Shown: one piece after another, positions 10,530-21,179 of the stretch
How the letters are laid out: each line of letters opens with the position of its first letter
Position numbering within the stretch: the first letter of the stretch is position 1
Assembly: GCA_014155875.1 (NCBI GenBank)
Contig: JACEFZ010013498.1
Location: 124,001-188,000, forward strand
Direction of reading: 5' to 3'
DNA: 64,000 bases
DNA from: Cepaea nemoralis
Taxonomy: Eukaryota; Mollusca; Gastropoda; Stylommatophora; Helicidae
Made by a program: the position numbers and the translations under genes
Notes under the pieces: generated by a model
The model's input: the letters and a program-made list of their open reading frames with translations, nothing else
Databases searched by the model: none
What the model was told of the DNA's origin: nothing

Positions 10530-11470
10530 TTCTTTAGCCGGAGAGTGGTACAGTTATGCCATGTTGTAGCGGACTTTCAGAGCACGCTGGGTAGTATAGA
10601 AACTTGTATGCTCCGCGTGGAGGGTCCTGTATTGCTCAACAACATGAAGATTGTCTGCCTAGGACAGTGGTTCTCAACCGGTGGGGAATCCCCCCCCCCC
10701 AGGGGGGAATTTTGGGGTTTCCAGGGGGGGGGGGGAATGAAGACCATTTCAAGATCGCGTTAATACAAGAACCGATTATTTGATATTGTTTTTCCCTTCA
10801 TACTTTACAGTTATGTACATCTCATCCTTCTAAAATTCATTTTATAAAGTAAGTAGACCCACAAATCATGTTTTATGTGGATGTCTAGACTTGTTTTAGT
10901 ATATGCTATTAAATGTACCTTCCATTTTTACGTACACTGTGTAGGGGGGGGGGATTTTTAGATAGGAAATACGAAAAGGGGGGGGGAGGAATGACGTTCT
11001 GAAAATACAGTGAAGGGGGGGGGGGCACGGGCCAAATTTTTGATAGGAAGGGGGGGGGGGAATGACGTTCTGAAAATATGGTGAAGGGGGGCACGGGCCA
11101 AAAAAGGTTGAGAACCACTGGCCTAGGACATGTGGGTGTGCGAGGAAATGCTCAAGTTGATAGACTGGCTGCTGCCTCTCTATTGGGTGGCGTGCTGGGT
11201 GTGGACAAGGCTGGCGTGATGACAGATCTTTGGGACTGAGTGAAAGGTGCAGCAATACGGGAATGAGATTCACGTCTGGAGAGAGGACAATGCGTTGGGT
11301 GTGTGGATGATATTCAATGTGTAGGGGAAAATGCAAAAGCCAACGTTTAATGATTACACTTTAAACATGCAGCGACTAGAATTATCAGTGTACTCTTGGT
11401 TGGGCACTGAAGGAGGGGACGAGCACTTGTGGCATGTCCCACGTGCAATGTTGTTGACTGTTTAACTCTG
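10530..11470 (+). mobile_element. Second RNase H LINE relic, split by a MITE
   Basis: Before the MITE the frame reads DFQSTLGSIETCMLRVEGPV then NNMKIVCLG. After the MITE it resumes HVGVRGNAQVDRLAAASLLG and later ISVYSWLGTEGGDEHLW. These align with DSKSML..GMLCVEW, PGHAGVRGNEQADRLAG and the WLL..GTEHVWECP region of the neighbouring copy at 9695-10422. This copy has several stops and no intact catalytic set, so it is older. It is in the same orientation as its neighbour. Confidence 0.75.
10665..11120. mobile_element. Non-autonomous hAT element (MITE), 456 bp
   Basis: The termini are perfect inverted repeats, cagtggttctcaacc at 10665-10679 and ggttgagaaccactg at 11106-11120. They match the well-known hAT terminal sequence. 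It is flanked by identical 8-bp target duplications gcctagga (10657-10664 and 11121-11128), the size typical of hAT. The interior has no transposase and holds several G or C homopolymers of 7-12 bases and a duplicated segment (aatgacgttctgaaaat at about 10990 and 11070). Removing the element and one duplication restores the interrupted RNase H frame. Confidence 0.96.
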
Positions 11471-11779
11471 GGCAGAGAGTCAGCAATGATGACTGTTTTA
11501 ATGAACGAAGAACCTGAAGGCGATCTCAGGACCTGTATTGTTCATTTTGTGCTGGGTGTCGTAGAAAGACTGTTGCCAGATAACAAACAGAAGTTTATTA
11601 TGTCGTTTCTGTTTAATAACTGACTCTTACAGAAAATATAGAGTTTAACATAGAAAATACAGAAGAGGCTTTGTCTGGAAAGAGACACAAAGGTCTGTTT
11701 TGCCTCATCTGTGAAATAATTAGCGTGTAAAGTTGATGACAGGTGAAAAATAAAGAACAGAAGGGAAAGATTGTTGCTG
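11471..11779. other. No gene seen; A/T-rich sequence upstream of the candidate promoter
   Basis: No motif, repeat or coding frame is recognised. Confidence 0.4.
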
Positions 11780-11914
11780 ACCTGGCACATGTACCCGGAG
11801 ATCTCGCGAGAGTTGCCGAGACCATCATCATGGCGACTGCTGGGTTCTAGAGCGATCAGGACGACAGCCTGTTGCCGGGTCCGTGGCTTCATTCTCTCTC
11901 TTGAAATGCGCGAG
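11780..11914 (+). promoter_or_regulatory. Candidate promoter and first (non-coding) exon of the GPATCH2-like gene
   Basis: A locally CpG-rich island in A/T-rich surroundings contains the palindrome TCTCGCGAGA at 11802-11811, a known core-promoter motif of TATA-less housekeeping genes in animals. A short upstream frame (ATG at 11830, MATAGF then TAG) follows. A good 5' splice site (gcgcgag/gtatgt) lies at 11914/11915. It is the only such island between the SRBD1 end and the first GPATCH2 coding exon 8 kb downstream, so I infer it as exon 1. If joined to the acceptor at 19876, its last codons (atgcgcgag) would be in frame with the ATG at 19877. Confidence 0.5.
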
Positions 11915-11916
11915 GT

Positions 11917-12489
11917 ATGTAGTGGACGCCGACTGTTTGTTCGTCTTGTATCACCATGGACCGGTAAACACGGCCTTAGCAAGTGTATAACTTTACTGTG
12001 CTGTTGACATCCCACCTGCTACAATGTTTGTAGTTTTTTTTTAATCATTTACTAGGGAACCCGGACCCTGGAGTTAGACGGTTGACATTTGTGAGATGTG
12101 TAGCAAAGGAAGTATTAGTGATCTATACACGTATTGATTGGCGCTTATAGAAGTACAGGACAGAAGTAGAGATTAGAAAACAGGGTAGACAATATTAAAT
12201 AGTTATTTTTAAGTGACGCTGAAAGTGGCAGTTTGTCTCCGTGGACACAGGTCAGGTCAGTAACTAAACTCAGCTGTAGCCTGTAACCGGAGACTTATCA
12301 CGTTCAGTAGACCTAGAATAGAAGGTCAACCTCCTACTTTGTTTGCTTTTCCTGTCTGTAGCCGTTTTCGTGACCCTATATTAATATACTAAACGAATAA
12401 GTCACTGATGTTATTAAACATAAAAAAAAGGAAGATGGTCGAATGAAATCATTAGAAGCACTGGGAAAATTTGGATTATAAAGTTAACT
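11917..12489. other. Intron 1 start; no recognisable element
   Basis: A/T-rich sequence without recognised repeats or coding frames, leading into the foldback at 12490. Confidence 0.4.
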
Positions 12490-13075
12490 TGGAATAAAGG
12501 ACACTCTTCCCAATAACGGTCCTAAATTATTTAGTGTAAAAAGCATCCCTTACAGGGCCTCATTAGGTGATATAATTTTTAAAAAATATTAAAAACTGCG
12601 AACTAAAATATAGAACTGAGAAAATGGAATTATGTACCAATAATATTTCACAGTTATATGTGGAAATTGTAGGCACAAAAGTTGTAAATACTGTCCGAAA
12701 GCATGTTCTTTGTGAAAAAATTGTACATATCGGAACGAGCATTGAATGTGTTGTCGATCACTTCCGGTTCAGTGTGACGTGGACTGATAGACCTATCGAT
12801 GGATGCAATAAATGTTTTTGGGCCTGGAGGGCCCTCACAGTCATCGGAGTGTATACCTATCAGTTATATGTGGAAATAGATATACACTCCGACTACAGTC
12901 ACGGCCCTCCGGGCCCAGGAAACATTTATTTCATCCATCGAATTGGTCTAGCTGTCCACTGTCACATTGACCTGGAAGTGATCGACAACATCAACTAATG
13001 AGGCCCAGTAAGGGATACTTTTTACACTAAATAATTTAGGACTGTTATTCGAAAGAGTGCCGGAATAAAGTTCTA
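12490..13075. mobile_element. Nested inverted-repeat (foldback) element
   Basis: The outer arms (about 12490-12567 and 12995-13075) share cctaaattatttagtgtaaa and neighbouring sequence in inverted orientation. The inner arms (about 12750-12862 and 12881-12993) include ggcctggagggccc versus gggccctccgggccc and end at gtgttgtcgatcacttcc and its inverse. On the left, an unmatched insert of about 180 bp (12570-12748) separates outer and inner arms; it carries a second copy of cagttatatgtggaaat, which is also in the central loop. A 124-codon frame through it is very probably fortuitous. Confidence 0.75.
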
Positions 13076-13325
13076 TAAAGACATTTACATCAGTAGTGAT
13101 ATGATATGTTAAAATCTGTATTTGTTCAAGAGGCCAGGAGTGAAGATTTTCGTACCATCAAACTTATGTGTGTCACCAAACTTCTAATAGAATTATAATG
13201 AGAAGGAAACGCAAGATGGAAATAAGTAACTTACTGGTTTAGGTATTTTCAAGGTTTCAACATATGTTGGACAGAGCTGACAAAATTAAATTTATGGGCA
13301 CCTCGTTCAAATTAATTATAATTTC

Positions 13326-13378
13326 TTTTTTTTTTTTTTTTTTTTTTGCGGGGGGGGGGGGGGGGGGGGGGGGGGGGG
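13326..13378. repeat. T22-GC-G29 homopolymer pair
   Basis: Twenty-two T residues (13326-13347) are followed by GC and then 29 G residues (13350-13378). A G run of this length could form quadruplexes, and its length is unreliable in any assembly. Confidence 0.9.
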
Positions 13379-13598
13379 TGTCCGCTGAAGAGGTACAGTA
13401 GGTGATGCATGAGTTGTTACACATGCAACCAAGGGAATTTTTTACTACAGGAATCAAGCATTTTATCGGCGCTGGAGAACTTGCATTGAGCGCAATGGTG
13501 ACTACATCAAAAACTGATACAATTGTTCCATACATTTTCAGAATATATTTTCACACACACATACACTATTAAAGTTTTCAATTGAAGCCCCCTCATAG

Positions 13599-14012
13599 CC
13601 CTCTTTGGGGGTCTGCGTGGTCTCGAGGTATGGTGTCCGCCTCGAGTGCTGGAGGTCCCAGGTTCAAGCCCCGGTGATGCCGGGATTTTTTCTCGTGGAC
13701 TTCTAGTAATAAATTTCCCCTGATCTCTGGGTAGTGAGATCGGACGCCCGTGTGTATTGTTGTGCACGTAAAAAATCCCTTGGCAGTTGGAAATCGAAAA
13801 AGAGTAGCCTAACGGCGCTGCCCGGGCAAAATTTCAAGTTAAAAATCTACCCAAAGTATTTTCAGGATCCTCGGCGGTGCTACGGAGTTCGTGCACTGAG
13901 CTGAGTTTCTCCAGACTCAGATTTGAGTTAGGAGGAGAACGGAGCACTTATGGGTTGCACCCGTGTGCCGTGATGTTGATCCATCGACTAAATAATAAAC
14001 AAACTAAACTAA
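13599..14012 (+). mobile_element. Full-length tRNA-derived SINE, family A
   Basis: The head carries an A-box-like tggtctcgagg and a B box ggttcaagccc. It is followed by a conserved body (cacgtaaaaaatcccttggc, gcgctgcccgggcaaaattt, gtgcactgagctgag) and an (aactaaact)-type tail. It is flanked by cccctcatag at 13589-13598 and 14013-14022, a 10-bp target duplication. Three more copies lie at 20864-21067, 53257-53425 and 55953-56330. This copy sits exactly at the left edge of the 42-bp array. Confidence 0.9.
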
Positions 14013-17000
14013 CCCCTCATAGTTTCATGCAGTAATTTCTGTCTGCTCCACCCAGATTGTATAGTTTAATGTAGTAATTGTTGTCTGCTCCACCCAGATT
14101 GTATAGTTTAATGTAGTACTCCACCCAGATTGCATAGTTTAATGTAGTAATTGTTGTCTGCTCCACCCAGATTGTATAGTTTAATGTAGTACTCCACCCA
14201 GATTGCATAGTTTAATGTAGTAATTGTCTGCTCCACCCAGATTGTATAGTTTAATGTAGTCATTGTCGTCTGCTCCACCCAGATTGTATAGTTTAATGTA
14301 GTAATTTCTGTCTGCTCCACCCTGATTGTATAGTTTAATGTAGTAATTGTTGTGTGGCTCCACCCAGATTGTATAGTTTAATGTAGTAATTGTTGTCTGC
14401 TCCACCCAGATTGTATAGTTTAATGTAGTAATTGTTGTCTGCTCCACCCAGATTGTATAGTTTAATGTAGTAATTTCTGTCTGCTCCACCCAGATTGTAT
14501 AGTTTAATGTAGTAATTGTTGTCTGCTCCACCCAGATTGTATAGTTTAATGTAGTAATTGTTGTCTGCTCCACCCAGATTGTATAGTTTAATGTAGTACT
14601 CCACCCAGATTGTATAGTTAATGTAGTAATTGTTGTCTGCTCCACCCAGATTGTATAGTTTAATGTAGTAATTGTTGTCTGCTCCACCCAGATTGTATAG
14701 TTTAATGTAGTAATTGTTGTCTGCTCCACCCAGATTGTATAGTTTAATGTAGTAATTATTGTCTGCTCCACCCAGATTGTATAGTTTAATGTAGTACTCC
14801 ACCCAGATTGTATAGTTTAATGTAGTAATTGTTGTCTGCTCCACCCAGATTGTATAGTTTAATGTAGTAATTGTTGTCTGCTCCACCCAGATTGTATAGT
14901 TTAATGTAGTAATTGTTGTCTGCTCCACCCAGATTGTATAGTTTAATGTAGTAATTGTTGTCTGCTCCATCCAGATTGTATAGTTTAATGTAGTAATTGT
15001 TGTCTGCTCCACCCAGATTGTATAGTTTAATGTAGTAATTTCTGTCTGCCCCACCCAGATTGTATAGTTTAATGTAGTAATTGTTGTCTGCTCCACCCAG
15101 ATTGTATAGTTTAATGTAGTAATTTCTGTCTGCTCCACCCAGATTGTATAGTTTAATGTAGTAATTGTTGTCTGCTCCACCCAGATTGTATAGTTTAATG
15201 TAGTAATTGTTGTCTGCTCCACCCAGATTGTATAGTTTAATGTAGTACTCCACCCAGATTGTATAGTTTAATGTAGTAATTGTTGTCTGCTCCACCCAGA
15301 TTGTATAGTTTAATGTAGTAATTGTTGTCTGCTCCACCCAGATTGTATAGTTTAATGTAGTAATTGTTGTCTGCTCCACCCAGATTGTATAGTTTAATGT
15401 AGTAATTGTTGTCTGCTCCACCCAGATTGTATAGTTTAATGTAGTAATTGTTGTCTGCTCCACCCAGATTGTATAGTTTAATGTAGTAATTTCTGTCTGC
15501 TCCACCCTGATTGTATAGTTTAATGTAGTAATTGTTGTCTGCTCCACCCAGATTGTATAGTTTAATGTAGTAATTTCTGTCTGCTCCACCCAGATTGTAT
15601 AGTTTAATGTAGTAATTGTTGTCTGCTCCACCCAGATTGTATAGTTTAATGTAGTACTCCACCCAGATTGTATAGTTTAATGTAGTAATTGTTGTCTGCT
15701 CCACCCAGATTGTATAGTTTAATGTAGTAATTGTTGTCTGCTCCACCCAGATTGTATAGTTTAATGTAGTAATTGTTGTCTGCTCCACCCAGATTGTATA
15801 GTTTAATGTAGTATGTGTTGTCTGCTCCACCCAGATTGTATAGTTTAATGTAGTAATTTCTGTCTGCTCCACCCAGATTGTATAGTTTAATGTAGTAATT
15901 GTTGTCTGCTCCACCCAGATTGTATAGTTTAATGTAGTACTCCACCCAGATTGTATAGTTTAATGTAGTAATTGTTGTCTGCTCCACCCAGATTGTATAG
16001 TTTAATATAGTAATTGTTGTCTGCTCCACCCAGATTGTATAGTTTAATGTAGTAATTGTTGTCTGCTCCACCCAGATTGTATAGTTTAATGTAGTAATTG
16101 TTGTCTGCTCCATCCAGATTGTATAGTTTAATGTAGTAATTGTTGTCTGCTCCACCCAGATTGTATAGTTTAATGTAGTAATTGTTGTCTGCTCCACCCA
16201 GATTGTATAGTTTAATGTAGTAATTGTTGTCTGCTCCACCCAGATTGTATAGTTTAATGTAGTAATTGTTGTCTGCTCCACCCAGATTGTATAGTTTAAT
16301 GTAGTAATTGTTGTCTGCTCCACCCAGATTGTATAGTTTAATGTAGTACTCTACCCAGATTGTATAGTTTAATGTAGTAATTGTTGTCTGCTCCACCCAG
16401 ATTGTATAGTTTAATGTAGTAATTGTTGTCTGCTCCACCCAGATTGTATAGTTTAATGTAGTAATTGTTGTCTGCTCCACCCAGATTGTATAGTTTAATG
16501 TAGTAATTTCTGTCTGCTCCACCCAGATTGTATAGTTTAATGTAGTAATTGTTGTCTGCTCCACCCTGATTGTATAGTTTAATGTAGTAATTGTTGTCTG
16601 CTCCACCCAGATTGTATAGTTTAATGTAGTACTCCACCCAGATTGTATAGTTTAATGTAGTAATTGTTGTCTGCTCCACCCAGATTGTATAGTTTAATGT
16701 AGTAATTGTTGTCTGCTCCACCCAGATTGTATAGTTTAATGTAATAATTTCTGTCTGCTCCACCCAGATTGTATAGTTTAATGTAGTAATTTCTGTCTGC
16801 TCCACCCAGATTGTATAGTTTAATGTAATAATTTCTGTCTGCTCCACCCAGATTGTATAGTTTAATGTAGTAATTGTTGTCTGCTCCACCCAGATTGTAT
16901 AGTTTAATGTAGTAATTGTTGTCTGCTCCACCCAGATTGTATAGTTTAATGCAGTAATTGTTGTCTGCTCCACCCTGATTGTATAGTTTAATGTAGTAAT

Positions 17001-19845
17001 TTCTGTCTGCTCCACCCAGATTGTATAGTTTAATGCAGTAATTTCTGTCTGCTCCACCCAGATTGTATAGTTTAATTTAGTACTCCACCCAGATTGCATA
17101 GTTTCATGTAATAATTGTCTGCTCCACCAAGATTGTATAATTTAATGTAGTAATTGTTGTCTGCTCCACCCAGATTGTATAGTTTAATGTAATAATTTCT
17201 GTCTGCTCCACCCAGATTGTATAGTTTAATGTAGTAATTGTTGTCTGCTCCACCCTGATTGTATAGTTTAATGTAGTAATTGTTGTCTGCTCCACCCAGA
17301 TTGCATAGTTTCATGCAGTAATTTCTGTCTGCTCCACCCAGATTGTATAGTTTAATGTAGTACTCCACCCAGATTGTATAGTTTAATGTAGTAATTTCTG
17401 TCTGCTCCACCCAGATTGTATAGTTTAATGTAGTAATTGTTGTCTGCTCCACCCAGATTGTATAGTTTAATGTAGTAATTGTTGTCTGCTCCACCCAGAT
17501 TGTATAGTTTAATGTAGTAATTTCTGTCTGCTCCACCCAGATTGTATAGTTTAATGTAGTAATTTCTGTCTGCTCCACCCAGATTGTATAGTTTAATGTA
17601 GTACTCCACCCAGATTGTATAGTTTAATGTAGTAATTGTTGTCTGCTCCACCAGATTGTATAGTTTAATGTAGTAATTGTTGTCTGCTCCACCCAGATTG
17701 TATAGTTTAATGTAGTAATTGTTGTCTGCTCCACCCAGATTGTATAGTTTAATGTAGTAATTGTTGTCTGCTCCATCCAGATTGTATAGTTTAATGTAGT
17801 AATTGTTGTCTGCTCCACCCAGATTGTATAGTTTAATGTAGTAATTTCTGTCTGCTCCACCCAGATTGTATAGTTAATGTAGTAATTGTTGTCTGCTCCA
17901 CCCAGATTGTATAGTTTAATGTAGTAATTGTTGTCTGCTCCACCCAGATTGTATAGTTTAATGTAGTAATTGTTGTCTGCTCCACCCAGATTGTATAGTT
18001 TAATGTAGTAATTGTTGTCTGCTCCACCAAGATTGTATAGTTTAATGTAGTAATTTCTGTCTGCTCCACCCAGATTGTATAGTTTAATGTAGTAATTGTT
18101 GTCTGCTCCACCCAGATTGTATAGTTTAATGTAGTAATTTCTGTCTGCTCCACCCAGATTGTATAGTTTAATGTAGTAATTGTTGTCTGCTCCACCCTGA
18201 TTGTATAGATTAATGTAGTAATTGTTGTCTGCTCCACCCAGATTGTATAGTTTAATGTAGTACTCCACCCAGATTGTATAGTTTAATGTAGTAATTGTTG
18301 TCTGCTCCACCCAGATTGTATAGTTTAATGTAGTAATTGTTGTCTGCTCCACCCAGATTGTATAGTTTAATGTAATAATTTCTGTCTGCTCCACCCAGAT
18401 TGTATAGTTTAATGTAGTAATTTCTGTCTGCTCCACCCAGATTGTATAGTTTAATGTAATAATTTCTGTCTGCTCCACCCAGATTGTATAGTTTAATGTA
18501 GTAATTTCTGTCTGCTCCACCCAGATTGTATAGTTTAATGTAGTAATTGTTGTCTGCTCCACCCAGATTGTATAGTTTAATGCAGTAATTGTTGTCTGCT
18601 CCACCCTGATTGTATAGTTTAATGTAGTAATTTCTGTCTGCTCCACCCAGATTGTATAGTTTAATGCAGTAATTTCTGTCTGCTCCACCAAGATTGTATA
18701 GCTTAATTTAGTACTCCACCCAGATTGCATAGTTTCATGTAATAATTGTCTGCTCCACCAAGATTGTATAATTTAATGTAGTAATTGTTGTCTGCTCCAC
18801 CCAGATTGTATAGTTTAATGTAATAATTTCTGTCTGCTCCACCCAGATTGTATAGTTTAATGTAGTAATTGTTGTCTGCTCCACCCTGATTGTATAGTTT
18901 AATGTAGTAATTGTTGTCTGCTCCACCCAGATTGCATAGTTTCATGCAGTAATTTCTGTCTGCTCCACCCAGATTGTATAGTTTAATGTAGTACTCCACC
19001 AGATTGTATAGTTTAATGTAGTAATTTCTGTCTGCTCCACCAGATTGTATAGTTTAATGTAGTAATTGTTGTCTGCTCCACCCAGATTGTATAGTTTAAT
19101 GTAGTAATTGTTGTCTGCTCCACCCAGATTGTATAGTTTAATGTAGTAATTTCTGTCTGCTCCACCCAGATTGTATAGTTTAATGTAGTAATTTCTGTCT
19201 GCTCCACCCAGATTGTATAGTTTAATGTAGTACTCCACCCAGATTGTATAGTTTAATGTAGTAATTTCTGTCTGCTCCACCCAGATTGTATAGTTTAATG
19301 TAGTAATTGTTGTCTGCTCCACCCTGATTGTATAGTTTAATGTAGTAATTTCTGTCTGCTCCACCCAGATTGTATAGTTTAATGTAGTAATTGTTGTCTG
19401 CTCCACCCAGATTGTATAGTTTAATGTAGTAATTGTTGTCTGCTCCACCCAGATTGTATAGTTTAATGTAGTAATTTCTGTCTGCTCCACCCAGATTGTA
19501 TAGTTTAATGTAGTAATTGTTGTCTGCTCCACCCAGATTGTATAGTTTAATGTAGTAATTGTTGTCTGCTCCACCCAGATTGTATAGTTTAATGTAGTAA
19601 TTGTTGTCTGCTCCACCCAGATTGTATAGTTTAATGTAGTAATTGTTGTCTGCTCCACCAAGATTGTATAGTTTAATGTAGTAATTTCTGTCTGCTCCAC
19701 CCAGATTGTATAGTTTAATGTAGTACTCCACCCAGATTGCATAGTTTAATGTAATAATTGTCTGCTCCACCAAGATTGTATAATTTAATGTAATAATTGT
19801 TGTCTGCTCCACCCAGATTGTATAGTTTCATGTAGTAATTTTTGT
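14013..19845. repeat. 5.8-kb minisatellite, 42-bp unit with 31-bp variants
   Basis: The unit is ctgctccacccagattgta followed by tagtttaatgtagtaattgttgt, about 140 copies. Two alternating variants differ at attgttgtct versus atttctgtct. About 17 short units (31 bp, an 11-bp deletion, read gtagtactccaccc) interrupt the array at irregular intervals. On the minus strand the 42-bp units read as VEQTTITTLNYTIW repeats in long open frames, but each 31-bp unit shifts frame, so this is not a gene. It fills intron 1 up to the 3' splice site of the first GPATCH2-like coding exon (last unit ends about 19845, AG at 19858-19859). Confidence 0.97.
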
Positions 19846-19876
19846 CTGCTTTGTTCCAGCATTGTGTGGGGTCCAG

Positions 19877-20643
19877 ATGGAGAGTACTATTGTGAAAGAT
19901 TTTGAAAACCTCAGAGTGTTTGCGCAGCGGAATTTTATCAGAATGGATGAGCTAGTGCAAGACCTCACATCAGCACTTGAAGAAACTGCCAATGTTGGCA
20001 GGCCTGGTACATCTCAGGCAGAGGGTGCCAGTTCAAACACATACCCACGGCGCTATGTCAAGAAGCGTCGAGGAATTCGACGCCCGTCTGCCAACAATTA
20101 TTACTGGAAGCGGGGGACGATCAGCGAGGCTTCAGAAAGTAGCATCGACGAACACCCAATCAGAGACTATGCTGGAAATGTGATACACAGTGACTCGGAT
20201 GATCTGGCCGCCCGTCAGAGAATCCCCAAACTGACGGTTCCACTTGTGGATTCTGTACCGCCAGTGGAATCTGACTCCTTCACTGAAAACCTTTCTCCGT
20301 TGCGTCCACAGCGTCGGCGTAGGAGATTCAAAACCATGGCTGTAGACTCTTCACCATTGACAGATCACATCCTGTCTGATGCCGACTCTGGAGAGAAACA
20401 TTTGGTGAGGAGGACAGAAGAGTATCCTTTAACCATGGCAGAACGTTCAGTGTATTCCATTCAACGAGGTTTGGTGTCCCCTTCTGGCAGCTTACCTCAT
20501 TCGTATACTTTTACAGCTGGGAAACGGAAACGCAGCAGTAAAAGTCGCACAGATTATAGCACATGCCCTCACACCGAGATTCTGACGCACCGTAAGGGGG
20601 CATCATTTCATGTCGACAGGATGGAGGTTGCGAGCATCTCTCA
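19877..20643 (+). CDS. GPATCH2: GPATCH2/GPATCH2L orthologue, first coding exon
   Basis: This exon encodes the N-terminal half (255 codons plus two bases). Landmarks shared with vertebrate GPATCH2 and GPATCH2L are MDELVQDLTSALEE (from 19943), the basic RRYVKKRRGIRRPS, ISEASESSIDE, HSDSDD, ESDSFTEN and the arginine-rich RPQRRRRRFKTMAVD. SDSFTEN recalls GPATCH2L and RMAVD-like text recalls GPATCH2, as expected for a pre-duplication orthologue. The family is nuclear and linked to RNA processing; human GPATCH2 has a C-terminal G-patch that stimulates a DEAH helicase, while GPATCH2L lacks it. Two acceptors are possible, AG at 19858-19859 and AG at 19875-19876; the latter begins the exon exactly at ATG 19877. 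The conserved core starts at the second Met, 19943. Donor: ctctca/gtaagt at 20643. Confidence 0.88.
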
Positions 20644-20671
20644 GTAAGTTCCTGATTGTTCTCATATCCTG

Positions 20672-20863
20672 TCTCTGTGTGTCATATCTCTCCATATTCT
20701 GCCTCTGAGTGTATATCGCCCCGTATCCTGTCTCTGTGTGACATATCGTCCCATATCCTGTCTCTGTGTGACATATCGTCCCGTATCCTGTCTCTGTGTG
20801 ACATATCATCCCGTATCCTGTCTCTGTATGACATATCGTCCCATATCCTGTCTCTATGTGACA
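20672..20863. repeat. Minisatellite, 30-bp unit, about 6 copies
   Basis: The unit is catatcctgtctctgtgtga followed by catatcgtcc. It begins within 30 bp after the 5' splice site of the preceding exon. Confidence 0.9.
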
Positions 20864-21067
20864 GTTTAGTATAGTTGACAGATCAACATCACAGCACAAG
20901 CCTGAGTCTGGAGAATCTCAGCTCAGTGCACAAACTCCATAGCACCGGCAATGAGCCTGAAATACTTGGTTAGATTTTAAACTCAAAATTTTGCCTGGGC
21001 AGCGCCGTTAGGCTACTCTTTTTTGATTTCCAACTGCCAAGGGATTTTTTACGTGTGCACAACAAAG
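20864..21067 (-). mobile_element. SINE family A, truncated, antisense
   Basis: On the minus strand it has the family body: acgtaaaaaatcccttggca, ggcaaaattttgagtttaaa, gtgcactgagctgag, then the tgatgttgatc end and a tca-actatacta tail. The tRNA-like head is missing. It lies between the 30- and 34-bp arrays in the same intron. Confidence 0.85.
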
Positions 21068-21179
21068 TTAATTTGTTTAATCGGTCTTGAAATTGGCCGT
21101 TATGGTACCTGTACATGCGCCTGAGTCTCACAGCTGAATTAACTCACATATGCCTGCGGCACGAATTTGCATTAGTACC

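Noticed and set aside
11542..12015. 157-codon minus-strand frame
   Set aside because: No recognisable domain; it overlaps the candidate promoter island and low-complexity sequence.
12624..12998. 124-codon frame on the plus strand
   Set aside because: It spans the loop and arms of the foldback element, with no recognisable domain.
14181..19812. Many minus-strand VEQTTITTLNYTIW repeat frames
   Set aside because: A 42-bp unit is 14 codons, so frames stay open, but each 31-bp unit shifts frame; this is not a protein-coding pattern.
14013..19845. CRISPR array
   Set aside because: Units are contiguous tandem copies without unique spacers, and the DNA is clearly eukaryotic.
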